From Rhopalosiphum padi (lineage: Eukaryota; Arthropoda; Insecta; Hemiptera; Aphididae), in NCBI RefSeq assembly GCF_020882245.1, contig NC_083600.1:30070001-30134000 (forward strand): a DNA stretch of 64,000 bases, in the 5' to 3' direction. The position numbers were made by a program, and so were the translations under genes. The notes under the pieces were generated by a model. The model was not told the origin of the DNA. It ran no database searches and saw only the letters and a program-made list of their open reading frames with translations. The stretch's first letter is position 1; each line of letters starts with the position of its first letter. Below are positions 14,001-29,300 of the stretch, in pieces.

Positions 14001-17000
14001 ATTACATTTATTTATTTATTTTTTATTTTTACCAACGATTTAGTTTGATAATAATAGCTCTGCGTCGTAACATCATCATTTTTAAAGGTTATTTAATTTT
14101 TATAGTACCTAATAGATACATAATATAGTTAACATTTATAGTGAACCGGTTTTAAAAAATTGCTTAGGTACCTACCTACAAAAAAACGACATAATTAACC
14201 CATTTATTAGTATCACCAATATGTATCGAATACTGCACATCACAACAAAAACCGCATTTATACGACTATAAATATAATATTGTATTATTTATTTTCAATT
14301 ATTAATGGGATTAATATTTTTGTTTAAAATCGTATCCATAATAAGGTATGAAAAAAATATTCTAAACTAAAAATGGATAAACGAGTCTTCGTTATTTAAT
14401 GGATTTAATATTTTAAACACAATAGTAAAATAATTTGTTATTGGGAATTAAATACAATTAATTAAAATTCATAATGTTAATTTGCATTTGGAAGAAATTT
14501 TTTTCATTGATTTTATGTAAATTAGTCTTATAATAAATTATATTTAATGTATGTAGAAAATATAGGTTATATTAAATATTTATAATAAAATTACACTTAA
14601 CAGAGTAAAATATATAGCACAAAAATAACTTATAACAATCATTAACAAGTCATTTAATTTTTTTTTATAAACCTTTTTATGGATCAGTATGTTGTAAGTA
14701 ATGTTGATTTATTAAGTATTTTAAATAAAATGTTTTATGAGTTATACATTTTAACATATAGTATTTAATTCAAATTATTTATAACTAGTAATTATTATAT
14801 CTGTACCAAGAATTAACGATATAATTGGTACTGTATAGCCTAAAAACATTTGATTTTTATAAAAAAGATGTATTTTTTAAGTTTATCTTTTTTTTTGTTT
14901 TACATATTTTATCTTTATATATATATGTATTGTAAAGAAAAGTATTTAGAATTGTTATATTAATATATTTAAGATTAATAATTAATATTTCTATAAGTAC
15001 CAAACAACTTTTTACACAAATACCTTTAGTACTTGCAATAACATTTACAAAATTAAAATTATTATTGAATTTATAATTGCTATTGTTGTATAAATAAGAA
15101 GCCTACATGTCTTATATTTTATAAGTTTAGTGATAAATGTGAATGGCTGTGTGTGTGTGTGCGTCTTTTTTTTAAGAGTTGTTATCATCAAAATCATTTT
15201 ATACATAATATATAGTGTCATAGTGTTTTGTATTGTGACTGCAGGTATTTCACGAATAATACGCAACTATACCTACCGTTGTTTTAGTAATTTCACTGTT
15301 TATGAATATCACTTACGTGATATGATAATAATAATATAAAATGATAATTTTTCGAAATTCCTAATGAATCGCAAATGTACACTTTTTACCTGTACTATAT
15401 AATAGTACTTTACTCTACTTCTTTATGCAACGGATAGCTAATTGGTTTTTAATCAAATTAAAATTGTTTGATGTGTCCCACTACTTTGCTACATAACATG
15501 CCGTACGCACCGCTTCCTATGCAAATTATTAATATACCTAACACATTGTTTATTGACTTTTGCTGTGTTAGTGATGGACCTTATATTGTCCATGAAATAG
15601 AAAGCGAGTAAACCATACTATGGGAACAAAAATCGTTTACTTATTACATCAAGAGAATCGTGACTACTTTCGAGAGAAAGATAGTAGGTAATATTATGAA
15701 ATCTAGTCTAGATTGATAAAACTGTAACGATGTAAATTTTAAATCTAAAGAGCGTAGGTTGTAAGATTGTCCGAAGAAATGAAACCAAAACTGTTTTTAA
15801 TAATTTAAAAAAGTCCTAAAAAGTGTTTTAAATCAACGTACCTAACAACAGAAGCCGTTCTTGTTTGGATGTGATACTTTCGAATCGTGACTACACAATA
15901 TACATAGATAGGTAAGTATGGTCTCGCGGCAGAAAAAAAACCATAACATTATAATAAGGTGTATTACATTAAAAAAAAAAAATCATATTAAAATAATGAA
16001 CATTATTTTAGATAACTTATTATTGTTTCATTTATTTTTTTAAATACCTATAATATACATTCTATTAATTGCGTTATAACTAATACTCACTAAAAACTTG
16101 TTAATATAGATAATATATAATTATGGTTTTTAAAAAATGGAAGGTAATAGCAATCATCAAGTAATGAAAGGGCAGAAATACGTTATTATTAATAATTGTA
16201 TAATTTAAACCAGTTTGTAAGAACGCAACGATAGTAATTTTGCATCGTGCATGAAATAGATTGTTAAGTGCTTAATAAGCTTTCAGCAACAGTGATGATG
16301 GGTATTTAATGGCTAAATAAAGGTATAATATTATGTATTGCAGACTGCAGTTGCTCAAGACGATACTCGAATAATATTTTATTGCGACATTAAACTAAAA
16401 AAAAGTTGATTTTGACTTTCTACACAAATATCGTAGTTTTTAAAAAAGGTTCTTTTTACATTGGCAATCATAATATTATACGATAATACACCATGAGGAG
16501 CTATGATGATTTTTAATTAATTGATGGTTCACATTTTTGTATAGCACCTGTTGGCATGAATATATCTAGAAGTCCATTGGCAATTGGTAATTCGCTAACA
16601 GTCTATGGAATCTGAAAATGACATCGAATGAATTTAGATCACCATTTACCAGCATCATAGAAGTAACTAAGGGTGATTTTTTTTGTGTCCAACAGACTAA
16701 AAATCTGTACATTAGTTAAAGTGAAGTTAATTGGAAGTTTGTTTTTTTTCAGTAAAGTCTTACAAAACTAGTAGTTATCTCCATCTACGATCAACGATTA
16801 ACAGGCTAATAACCAATAATTTTCATAACTTAGAAGTATTTAAAATATTGATATAACTATTGATATTATATTATTATTTTATATACTTGTGGATATTAAA
16901 TTTATGACAAGTGTTTTTTTTTCCAGAGCTTGGTTTAAATGCTATAAGTTGGGGTTTCAAATCGTCTATTGGGGACTAATTTTCCCACTTGATGAAGTAT

Positions 17001-20000
17001 TTATTACAAATTCAGAAATTATTAGGGTAAATCATAGAATTTATTAATATAATGTATTTCGTTTTTACTAGACCGATCATGAATCAATAATAATTAGTGT
17101 AATATTCCAAAACACTACCTGTCAATATGTATCATTATATTACACAAATGTTGATTCTGTTAATAATAGTAATAACTTATAAGTTTGTTTGCCTAGAAAA
17201 TCAATTAAAATATTCGATGGATATCCGAGATTGGCGAAATTGTATAAGTACACTGTTGTTATAAGTCGACTACGATCAACCTTACAATGTGCATATAGTT
17301 ATAAATTAAAATATTCATTCTATCCGAAATTGTGATAGTCGTAATTTTTGTTCTTGAATTTTGATAAGTAGGTTATGTTTTTGATAAGCCGACAATATAG
17401 ACAAAAAAGTAATGTATAAAAATTTGTCGTTGCTGGCGCCAATCTGTTAATTGCATAGTCAAACCAGTTAGCTGCGCCCCAGGCTCGACGTTCAGCGAAT
17501 TTTGTAGGCACGAGTCAATACCGTCCGAACCAGCGAAAGAGAACCATCCCGGAACGGGTTTCGCAAGATTTTTTCAATTGCGCCGCTGTATACATTAATA
17601 TTATTTAATTTCGATGATTTTCTGGTAAGAAAAAAAAAATATAACAGCCACTTTATTAAAAAATCACAAATACGCTACGCTATTAATCAATCTCATATTA
17701 ATTGATTATTATTATTTTTTAATCTAATTTAAAATAATGAATTTTTAATTAATACTTTTAAGTATTTTTTAGTTACAATCTCATGTTGTACAAATGAATT
17801 AAAACGTTGATTGGGTAGGTGGAAGGGGTACTACAAAACACTAATTTTTAGATTACGTTAATTTTCCCAACATTGATAATTTTTAAAACGAAAAAACAAT
17901 TTATTTGTTTAAATATATTTAAGTACAGCTAAATTTTTAAGTTTTTGAGTAGGTAACAAAATAAAACATATGTAAAGAATAAGCTAACCGTTTGAAGTTT
18001 TGAAAATGTTTGATTCGTGAAATAAATACTACCTTTTGAAATCGATTAAATAATATAAAAATAGATTACCCTTGGTAACATCTTAATATATTTATGAAAA
18101 TAAATAGGTCATTGAACTATCGTGACATGGCCATTGATCAAAAGTTTACATTTTTAAGTTATTTTAATGTGAAGGGCATTATTATTTTTAATATGATTTG
18201 TTATTCCATAAAGTTTTACAAACTATAATTTATCTTAAATAATATAATATAGATAATAGGCAGTCATGTGAATTGGTCATCATAATAAATTCAAAAATAA
18301 ATCACGTAAGGCAAAGATAAATATAATTTAACTGTTATTTTTATTACTAAGGAATAATGTTATACAATAGTAATCGTCGTACAATTATTTTATCAATATA
18401 ATATATAAATATATTACATTAATTTTACAAAATCATAATTAAAAAAGTTATTATGATTCACGAGTATAGTTTATAAACAAGTTAAAAAAAATATATGATT
18501 CATATGGGATCGAGTAATTTAGGTAAAAAATGTCGTTGTGAATTTACTATTGAAAAAATGTTTATATTGTTCTGTTATTTATTAAAATATTATAATTTAA
18601 AAACACTCATAAGATACAAAATACTTATAACGGTGGTGTAAGTTAGTAATCGTGACATGAGTCATCATAATGTAAAGAAAACAATAATTTGTAGATTATG
18701 GATTGTTGACACGAGTAGCACAATACAAATAATACGATCAAGAAGAGAATCAAACAATAGCTGGTTGGCAATCACGAGTGGACACTTTCTCTTCAAGGAC
18801 GAGTATCGTGCCAGATTGCAAAATATAATATAATACAGCATAACATTATTAGAATCTTAAAGAATTAATTATTAAATGATGTAGTAGGCTTGTTCCGATT
18901 AAGAATCATGATACCTACAGTATATCATAGTAGGTATTTTACACTGTATAGTTGTAATAGGTATTTAAAAATATTGTAAAATTCAATGTAAATAGAGAAT
19001 ATTTTTTAATGTTATTCTATTCACAAGTTATTATAAGTTATTTCATATTGAAATTCTTAAAGTTCACCGATAATTTGATTATAATATGAGTTGTAGTATT
19101 CAAATTATAAATTGAAAAAATATTTAAAAATCTGAAAAGAAAATAAGATAAAAGTATTCACCTACACATACAATATTACTACGAAAATAATAAAAATTGT
19201 AAGTATATTTTTCCATTATCAAAATGTGTAAATACCTAGTGTTTATGTTCATAAATGTTTGGAATAATAATTTTGTTTTTTTTCAAAAGTTTTATTGATT
19301 GGTTTATTAATTATTATAATATATCAATAAAGTTATTATTAAATAAAAACAAATGTACCTATTTTTACATACATATATGTTATATACATTACATAGTCCA
19401 CAAAATAATATATTTTTGCATTTTTGCAGTTAATAAGATATTATCTAAATAGGTTTCATCAATTCATAATTTTCTTGCTTAATAAAATACATAGAATTCA
19501 TTGAAACATAATAATATAAATTGTATCAAACGTTATGCAAAATTTTAAAAATCAAAATATTTTGTTTTTGCTTAATAAAAATTTAGTTTATAAATAACTA
19601 CTGATTAAGTTTAAAAGCTAAAAAATTTCCATCTTGAAAAATAGATTACCGAATAATAAATATCAAAAGTATGAAAATACTTACAACTACGTATGTAAAA
19701 AAATGTAAAATATAAATATTACACAATAACAGCTGTTACGACTTCGTTAATAATTTAAGTCAATTATCTTTAAATTACTTATAATTTTTCAACTTGGTAA
19801 AGAAAATACTGATACTTTGATAAATTATTAATTAATTTGAAATAATAAATGCGCTTCCAAAGGAATACAATATACTAGTACGTGTATGTTAAAATAAATA
19901 TAATCACAGGTGCTCTCCGAGGATTTATTAATGTGTAAACTTTGTTTTGTATAAATTGCCTCGTGTTTTCGTGACTTCTATATCGGTTTTAGTTATTCAG

Positions 20001-23000
20001 AAATGATCTTCAGTATATCCACAAACGTGACTGTTTTTTAGAGCAGACTACAATAATATAACCACGAATTATGCTTTAAATTATCCTTGTGACGGATACC
20101 TTCGATTTATGAGAAATTATTGCGTTTAATTGAAATTAATTGCTGTCTTCAGTCAGCCTAAACTGTTTTTCGTGTAATCGTGAAAATCACGGTTGTAATT
20201 TAAAGTAAGGCAGATCTTTATTGCGATTCATTTAACGATAGTAATTATTTATGATATACAAGATACATTAATACAACTGTAAATTTAAGGAAAGCAAATA
20301 TTCATCCTTCAGTATTAACATATCTACTGTAAATCCTTGATAACTTCCGAATATATATTATTATACATATTATAATATGCATTCAAAATGTGATAGCTTG
20401 GAAATTAATATAATATATTAATATAATGGTTTGATTTATTAATAATATCCATTTGTATATTTATTATAAACACTAAAATATCTAATCCTAACAAGTAAAA
20501 ACTATATATTTTTATATGAACATGACATTTTGATACTTTCAAATGTGTACTGTGCCAAATCAAAAAAAATAAAAATATTTTCAAAGTGATATTACAATTT
20601 AATATTATATAAATATTTGACGTATTTGGTATTTAGATGAATATTTTTGATTAATATATAAGCGTTATTGTTAGAAACGATTATTATAAATTTATATAAT
20701 ATTTTTCAACATCAATTACTCTATTTGAGTTTAGTTGTACAACGCTGAACATAATATCAATCATATCACGTATTTTTGCTATCGACCAAACAATCATAAT
20801 AAATCGATTTGATATCTGAAAAATACTTGCATATGCAATTTAGAGTGTTTACGACTCAGCAATAACAGTGGCATTATTATTATCGATGTTTTATAAAAAA
20901 AAATCGTAAGCCACAGAACTGCCCTAGGACATGATATTACCTATGTCAAAATATATTGTATAATATGTATTTTAAATGAATAATGATTGATGCGATGATT
21001 AATAGAATGGACGAATCATTTGTTTCCTCCTGGTCAGTAAATCGGTCAAAGTTTCACACCGATAGAATCTTGTTTATACTAATACAGAGAACAATAATAT
21101 ACTTTTATATTTATATACATGACCGCCGGTGGCTTACTTTCATTTTATTATTTTTCATTATTTGTGCTCCGAGGGGTAACACGTAACATAAAAAAAAATG
21201 ATGAACACAAATAAGTGTATATAACATTTATTTACTATTATAGCTTAGACATGGACCCATAATCGATATTATTGTTTCGCATTCGCGTTGCTGAATGTAT
21301 TAAACATCGTGAATTTTTTTTAAAAATAACTGAGAGAATTTTAACTAACAATATTCGATGTCAAATTGTTTAAGAAAGCATTGTTGGTTTTTTAACATAT
21401 AGTTTAATATATATTCTTTTTAGTTTTTTATAATGTGTCTATACGTTTTTGACATCCACTATTTAACGGCGTATATTTTGTTGAAATTTTTTATTCTATA
21501 AATTAGCTTATTAAAATTTTAATTCACTACAAATTCAAATTTTATTTTTTTCTTAAAGATAAATCTTAGTGAACTGTTTAAGTCTGCAAACCTTTATCTG
21601 CAGTTACAATATTTTTTATTCGCATGTTTACATTTTTTAATTTTTTGAAACCGTTAGAAGATCAAAGTTTATCATAACTTATTTTAGCTATTATAAACAA
21701 TTATTATCTACATCATAAATATTTGACTTTTTATGATTAAAATAAATATGTACAAATAATATTTTGCACATAATGCTAATTATTTTTGACACGGTTATAT
21801 AAAAAAGTGCATTTTTGTTAAAAACTTGAAAATATTTAATTGAATCATGAGTTATCGTGTATGTATGAAATATTTTTTAAATCAAAAACGATTAAAATTT
21901 AAATGGTTAAACTTGAATAGAATTTGTCATTATTGCAATGCCACTACTCGCTAGTATTGATATGAATAAAATATTCATTATACCTAAGTTATAAAATCAA
22001 TATAGTGATATAATATTGGTCATGACGTGTAATAAATAGATCATTGTTCATTTATCTTTCTTGAAATTATAAATTATAAACTATGGAGGAGAAAGTTGTG
22101 AAGGAATTATTTGATATTTCAGTAATGGCAAGTCGCGAGCTAGTTAAATATATTTCAAATAATTCTTTATGTCAACGTTAGAGTATTGAAAAGATTAATA
22201 TTATATTTGTATATAATATTGCTTATATTACACATAATAGTTTTTTTTTTATGTATTTAGAGTCAGGTTATTCTGCAATACCTAATACTCGCAGTAAATA
22301 TCTATAAAATTTTTTTAGAAAAACAAAATTATATGGTATTATTAGTTTTTAAAATACAAGTAAAATAGTATATTTATTATTTCAACTAGGTACCTATTAT
22401 ACGATGATATATTTTAACAATATTCCACTTTACTTAGTAACAGGGATATTGTTTTGCATTTTCAATATTTAATTTGCTGATAATAAGTATATGAGCTAAC
22501 TGCGAACTAGTATAACTACTATAATCAGGGAACAACTATCTAATATTATAGTAACACTATGATTATAAATCACTTCAAAGATTAATATCTATGAATAATG
22601 TGTTTGGTGTATATTTTTAGTAAAATCGTTGTATAACTATTGAGGATGAACAAATGTCTAAGAATAAATGTTATAGATATTGCAATTTTAATTTAGGATT
22701 TTTAAGCAAAGAATTCATTATTTTATACTCGAACCTAATCATAATCTGAAATTTATAATTTTTTTTTTTGATCTATAATAGAAAAATTATAAAATAACGC
22801 AACCATTATAATATAAATAATTGTAATAATAAGTAACATAAACTTCGAAGAAAATTACTTAAATTGTTGGTTATAATAGATCATATACGTGTTGTCAATT
22901 TATTATTTACTCGTTAAATTTATTTATCTAAACATTTAGCTGAAATATCGATCGGTTAGGGACCATTGAAACGTATCTCATGGAAATTTACTTCGTTTTA

Positions 23001-25700
23001 TATGTATTAAAAATAGCACAATATTTAAAACGCATTCGTTATAATAATAATGTCGGTTGTATTATATTATATTCAGTCACAACAAAGACATTGAGAAATA
23101 TACATAAACAAGTTATACATCTAACGATTTTCGTCATTTAAATTTTAATAATAATGATAACTGTTGATAATATGACATTGGGCCTGCACAGTCTCTTCCC
23201 TACAATAGCTAGCTATCCAATTTCGGCTGCCAATCCCATGAGCGTTCTTGAATAAATGTCACATTGTATTCCACGAGGATAGCATATAAAATACACCATA
23301 CCATATTATGATACATATTATTATTATTATTAAGTTATGTATAAATACATATATAATGTAAATTTTAATATCAACACACACGCCCGTTGGTATAATGATA
23401 GTTCGAAAATATTACGTTCTAATATCCATTTCTAGCACCGTATTAATTCACGTATGCATCTATGCCCATGTATTATATGTTTGAATGTACTGTAATTTGC
23501 AATAATTCGATGGTTGTATATTTATGGCTATAAGTAGGTACACCTGTAAGCATGTATAATAAATAATGACGCATACCTAGGTATATTATGTTCGGACACA
23601 ATGCAACTACATTATTACGATGAAAAATATTATGTTCAGAACTGTCAACCGGCTGAACGTGTGAAATTATTTTAATATTCTCAAAAAATCATTAATTAAT
23701 GGCATCATAGTGATAGCAAGAAGTTGAGAACAAGGTGTATCATTACACCAATATATGGTGTATTAATATATCAATTGAACATCACATTTATACTATAAAT
23801 TATAACTATAATACGGAATATAGGAATAATACATTTAAAAAATTTGAGCACTTAAAAATTGCTTGCGAACGATTTTTTTTTTGTTTGTTTTTTTTTTATT
23901 CAAATTTAATTGCTGTACTTTTTATTCAAATGCATAACATGTATAATATATATTTAGTTACTTTATTATCCATTTATATTATCTTTTATTGTATTTTATA
24001 AAAATAATTTGTCTTGGACGGTCTTATTCTCTCTCTCTCTTGCTCTCTTGTTTTTTTAAAAAAGATAGTCTTTTTATATTATTCATGTGTATTTAATCTT
24101 AACAATCATCAACGAATTCAAACATAGATTTTTGGGTAAAAATCAATTTATTTTTTTGTATTTTTACAACCATTATTTTGTTCAATAACACATATTGCGA
24201 ATAAAACATAAATATTTTGTAGAATTGTACAAGCTGTTTGTATATGCAATTTGACTGAATAATAGATAAAAGACCTAATGTTAAATGCTCCCAGAGTAGC
24301 ATCTTACATTTATACGTAATTGTTTTGATTAGGTAACCAATTACAATATTGTTCATAATTTCAAAGCTCAGTTGATCAATAATGAAAAATATATATTTTA
24401 AATTCAAAAAAAAAGTTAACATAATAACATTAAATAATATTCAATAAAATAAAATTGAAAACATTACGTACAAACTTTGTTCTTCTAATATTAATATTGT
24501 CGCTTATGACTAATAAGAATATACTTTTTAATTAATATCACACTTTATCTCAAATCATTAATATTTATATACTAAAATAAAATCAGAGACGTTACGGTTA
24601 CGTAGTATAATAATAATAATTTTTTTATTTACCTACGGAAATAAATTTCAATTACAATATAAATGAAAATGACAATATGTGTGTTTATATACATATATGC
24701 GTATTGTCATATGAGATGTTAGAACTTAATAAAATATAACATTCACTTTGTACTTTTTAATTTTATATCTTCTATATTAATATTTAATGTTATTATAATT
24801 TATATAATTTTTTATTTTCCTTCTGTAAAATATTAATAATGTAATATAATGTGTAAAATATCATAGGGCATGTTCAATTTTTAATATATATCCCGGATAA
24901 CGATGAAAAAAAAAATAGGATTAAAATAATAAGATTAATTATATAATGTTATATTTTATTGACAAATTTAAAATATAATATGTGCAATATATGTTTCTAC
25001 AATTTATTTTAAAGAAAGGGAGTTGTCATTGTTACATTTATTGATTAATGAAATATTGACATTTACTTTTGTAGTTTTATCTCTACTAACAACTCTTATA
25101 TTATATATATATATAGAAAAAAAAACTAACTTATATTGACTAACAAACTCATTGATGTAAATATATTTACTATGGGATTAGATGAAAATTTTGTTAACAA
25201 ATAATTCACGTTTCTCGTTGTATGCGCGAAACTCTAAATAATAACACGCAGAATAGCAACGTAAAAACAACTAGTTTTATAGATCACATACAATTGATAA
25301 AAAGGTAATAAATACATTTTTATCTGGGAATAGATCTCATGCAATGACAAATTAACAAAATAAAAATATTAACGTTAGAATTTTCATTATACTTTGTATA
25401 TATTATATATATAACTTCTATTCAAATCTAAAATGTTTTAGTGCTTGTGCGATAGCATATAATAATAGATATCTTTACGTCTCTTCCATCTTGTATTTTA
25501 TCAAGTTACTCGGTGTCGTTATATCGACCTTATCAATTATAATTTTAATTGCTTAGTTTCATTTTAATATATTATTATTTATTCGTATAAAATAAATAAA
25601 ACAATAAATAATGACTACTAATGGATTCCAATTATAAAACAATACTAGATTTTTTAAATATTTATGACTTAAAAACATTCGTATTAAAATTATAAGCAAT

Positions 25701-25703
<3 letters not shown>
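11068..25703. other. AT-rich non-coding stretch with scattered exon-like signals
   Basis: No supported gene over 14.6 kb. Worth noting are a YADD-like reading at 11845, a (GT)n tract at 15147-15160, a GC-richer block at 17430-17590 with GGCGCCAA typical of a dispersed aphid repeat, and exon-like openings at 16927 and 18695 described under findings. A CT-repeat lies near 24029. Confidence 0.5.
13413..13561 (+). repeat. (CA)n-(TA)n and (TG)n microsatellite cluster
   Basis: (CA)n at 13413-13431 runs into (TA)n to 13442. (TG)n follows at 13490-13505, and (TA)n-(CA)n at 13541-13561. The CA and TG tracts are inverted relative to each other, so the segment can fold back. Confidence 0.85.

Positions 25704-25743
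<40 letters not shown>
25704..25743 (+). repeat. (TA)n microsatellite
   Basis: About 20 uninterrupted TA units lie directly upstream of the LINE relic. Confidence 0.9.
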
Positions 25744-25745
<2 letters not shown>

Positions 25746-25764
25746 ATTTCAAATTGTAAAATAA

Positions 25765-26377
25765 ATAATTGTTCTTGCAATATCATTAATAAAACAGAAT
25801 ATACGAAATACCTACTTAGGAATAATTATTGACCAACACTTAAAATGGGACATACATATCAGCACCATAATCATGAAATTACAAATATTACAATACCTAT
25901 ATATTAATGCGAGAAAATTATTAAATATACAAACACTACGCATGATCTATCTTGCCATGACACAGTCAATCTTTCAATATGGTATATCTGCGTGGGGTGG
26001 TTTAGGTATTGTTGCAAGCAATAAAATACTTGGAGCTTAAAAAAGCATAATAAAAATAATATTAAACAAACCTAAGACATATCCTTCAACACAATTATTT
26101 AAAGAATTTAACGTTTTGTCAGTACAAAAATTATTCCAAAAAAATTCCCTTTATTTCGTATAAAAAATGAATCTAATTAATTTAAAACCAACTTACTACA
26201 ATTAGTACAAGGTAAGAATAAAATGTAGAGATCCTTATTACCCGCTCGAATAAAGCAAGTCTATGTTTTTCCCATGTAGGTCTTAACCTATTGAATAAAG
26301 CACCATTACATATCATAAATTGTAAATCCTATAATCAATACAAAAAGCATGTTAAAATTTGGTTAATAAATTTATAA
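25765..26377 (+). pseudogene. non-LTR retrotransposon (LINE) reverse-transcriptase C-terminal relic
   Basis: The plus strand encodes the end of a LINE ORF2. YLGIIIDQHLKW (from 25813) matches the conserved YLG..ID..L.W block after the RT palm. It is followed by INARKLLNIQTLR, YLAMTQSIFQYGISAWGG, and then YPSTQLFKEFNVLSVQKLF, the usual order in Jockey-like elements of insects. The frame carries an in-frame TAA at 26038 and ends at a second stop at 26161. The C-terminal tail (LNKAPLHIINCKSYNQY, WLINL) resumes in another frame and stops at 26375-26377. The N-terminal part, with the YADD catalytic motif and endonuclease, is absent: a (TA)n tract lies directly upstream. This is a dead, 5'-truncated copy. 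Confidence 0.8.
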
Positions 26378-29300
26378 CCAAATATTTGAAGCATAGTGTA
26401 TATGATGTGAATCTAATTAACTTAAATTAAATTATAATAACAATCTATAGATTTTTTTCTTTTTTCTTATAATATGTGTATAATATATTTTTATTTTTTG
26501 TATTTCATATTAATTTTTATACTTTGTATTTTAATGTTTTAATTATTATTCTTAATTTTTTAATGTTTATACTATTTAAATATAAATACATGTAAGTACC
26601 TATAATTACTGTACCATCCATATTCTCGTGTAACTGGCGTTCGACCGCATAATACTTAGCGATTTTAACACGCAAACACTTGTGTGTTGAACCAACTGCG
26701 AGAAATTATTCTCGCACATTCAATATTATGTGTGTCGCATTAACTAGTGGATAGAAATAACATGATCGACCGTCTCGGAACCATCGTTTGCGCGTATTTA
26801 GATGTAAGATATCGTAACTACAATATTGCGAAATCTTATTAGAATTATTCTACTCATGTGTGTATTAAACACGTATATTCAGACAATATTGTGATATGTT
26901 TATCTATGTTATTTTTCACTTTGTATTGAAGAAATGAAGACCAGTTTATATATTTTGTACAATGTAGGCACTATATAATATGTAAAAGGACATTCCGATT
27001 AGATTACTGTATTGGCTTTATTGCCCGGTTTTTTAGCACACATTTTTGTATATATATATATATTTTTTTATAACTTTTTCCTATCGTTTAACAACAAATG
27101 TGTATAGTGTTCCTATTATTTTTCCATTACTTACAATAAGTGTAAATATACTATAAAAGACAAAATTAAATTACATTTCAACTATATGACGTAAAAAAAA
27201 TACTATTATATAACGAAGTATATAGTAGGTACCAACAATATCATAAATAGAAAAATAAGTATAAACGAACATTCATTTAAATAGCTGACTTATAAATTAT
27301 ATAACGATGTCGTATTGTTTTGATGTAAAAACGGAAGTCTATATTTTATACTGATATAATTGTAATAAGAATAACTATTAATTTTAATAAGCATATCCTT
27401 GTTCAGAGAATATAATTTTTTAAATAATTTAAATATTATATATTAAAAACAATCTAATGAAGTCTATAAGTTTTAAAATGAGGTAGAAAATGAAACATCT
27501 CTAGTATTTTTGTACAAGCTATGTATATACATTTAATAAAAAATACAATATATATTTTAAATATTGTCTTGAAAAATAAAATAAAGTGTAATATACAAAG
27601 CATATAAGAATATAGTTATTTACATTTAACAAATTTTAAGATAAAATAAATGAATAAAATTTAATCAATACTAAAAAACTATTATAATAATTGTATAAGT
27701 GTTTATGATACGGATATATTTTAATAAACTTTGACTTGTATTATGATGTACCTACCTAGTTGAACAGAGCATAATATTTATGTATAATTTTTATACAACC
27801 GCTGTGCGGCCCTGTGTCTAGGATACTTAAAACCATGAGTATTTTTCGACATACTGGATGCTAATACTATTATGCACCAGAACAATGAGGCTCATTGGAG
27901 ATTATTGTGTAGGATAATATATGGGTTCGGTTTTAGATGGCATTCAGATATCAAGGAAACGGCTCATAGTTAAAAATCTATTGAATATGAGGAATTACTA
28001 TATTATGACGGTTTGGTCCGTATAATACTGAACAATGGTGGCGGACATCGATAGTAATAGTAATTATTTATAGCTAAAAGTTAAATTTCGAAATTAAATA
28101 ATATTCATAACTAGATACATTTATTATTTTTCATGTGATCAAACTTATAATCTTGTAAAAAATTGAAGTAAAATTGTTGTTATAATATTTTTATAATCTC
28201 CATGGCTTATAAAAATGCAATAATGAAATTATTAATTAACCTATAGTGTTATATAGAGAGATTTTATTAACAATAAATAGTTATAATCTCTAAAAATATT
28301 TAAGTTAAAAAAAATATTGTTTATTCATTTATAATTTATTTATATGTATAGTAGACATTCGGTACTGTCGCATTCATATGTGTACTAGTTTAGTATCATT
28401 GTCTTTAGTATTTTTTTCACTCTCATAGTTAAAAATTTAAAATGTTAAATAATTTCCAAAAAATTTAATATATACCAATGTGATTTTATCATATAATTTT
28501 TAAGTTAATTTTACTGATACTTATTGAGGAAATCGTCTTTTGGATTTAATAATTACAACATAGGTATATAGATAATATGTTTGAAATTCGAGTCGTCTTT
28601 CATAATTTAATCATTTATCAGTAATTTAGTGATGTACACAATGCGCAAAAAATATTAACTTTTTATTTTTTTAACAATCTAGTATTTAAAATCATAAAAA
28701 TTTAATTTAACTAGAGTACCATTAGTTATTACTTATTATTAAAAATTACACTGATTTTTATAGTGCGCAACTTATGTTATAACTTTATAAAAATGTAAGA
28801 ACAAAATTGACCGCTTTTGCACATATTTTTGGCTTTAGTTTTTTAATTCTAAAGCACTGTAACTTAATAATCACCACTAGGAAATTATTATTTATTTAAT
28901 AAATCATGAATAACCTAAACGTAATAACATACACAAAATGTTGTATTATACATAATAATCATAATATTATAGTGTTTAAAATAAATTTGATTTATTTTCA
29001 GAATACATATAGTGACACTTTGGTGGAATCCACAATTAGATATTATAGAGGTATACATAATGATGCATATAAGTTACACAAAACAAATTATTAATTTATT
29101 TTATTATATAATAATAGTGAGTATTTTATCACAGAATTGTATTTAAAAAGTATTCAATTAAAATCGTATTTTAACGGAATTTTAAGTAATTATTAAACGA
29201 CTACATCTAAATTAGGTTAGTTAAGAAAAAAAAATAAGCATACTATTTTGTCACAACCTAGTTGCAAACTTATTAATCTATCAAATAGAAACCAGTTATG

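Noticed and set aside
16500..16680. LIDGSHFCIAPVG reading resembling a Harbinger-type transposase motif
   Set aside because: Stops directly precede and follow it, and the rest of the DDE domain is absent; a motif this short can be chance.
17320..17590. Minus-strand frame over a GC-richer block (ERRAWGAANWFDYA)
   Set aside because: The GGCGCCAA words fit a dispersed aphid repeat better than a gene; no splice context.
24099..24422. 107-residue minus-strand open frame, the longest in the window
   Set aside because: Its residues are those expected from AT-rich DNA (Ile, Leu, Phe, Lys, Tyr), it shows no domain and no splice or promoter context, and one frame this long is expected by chance in 64 kb of such DNA.
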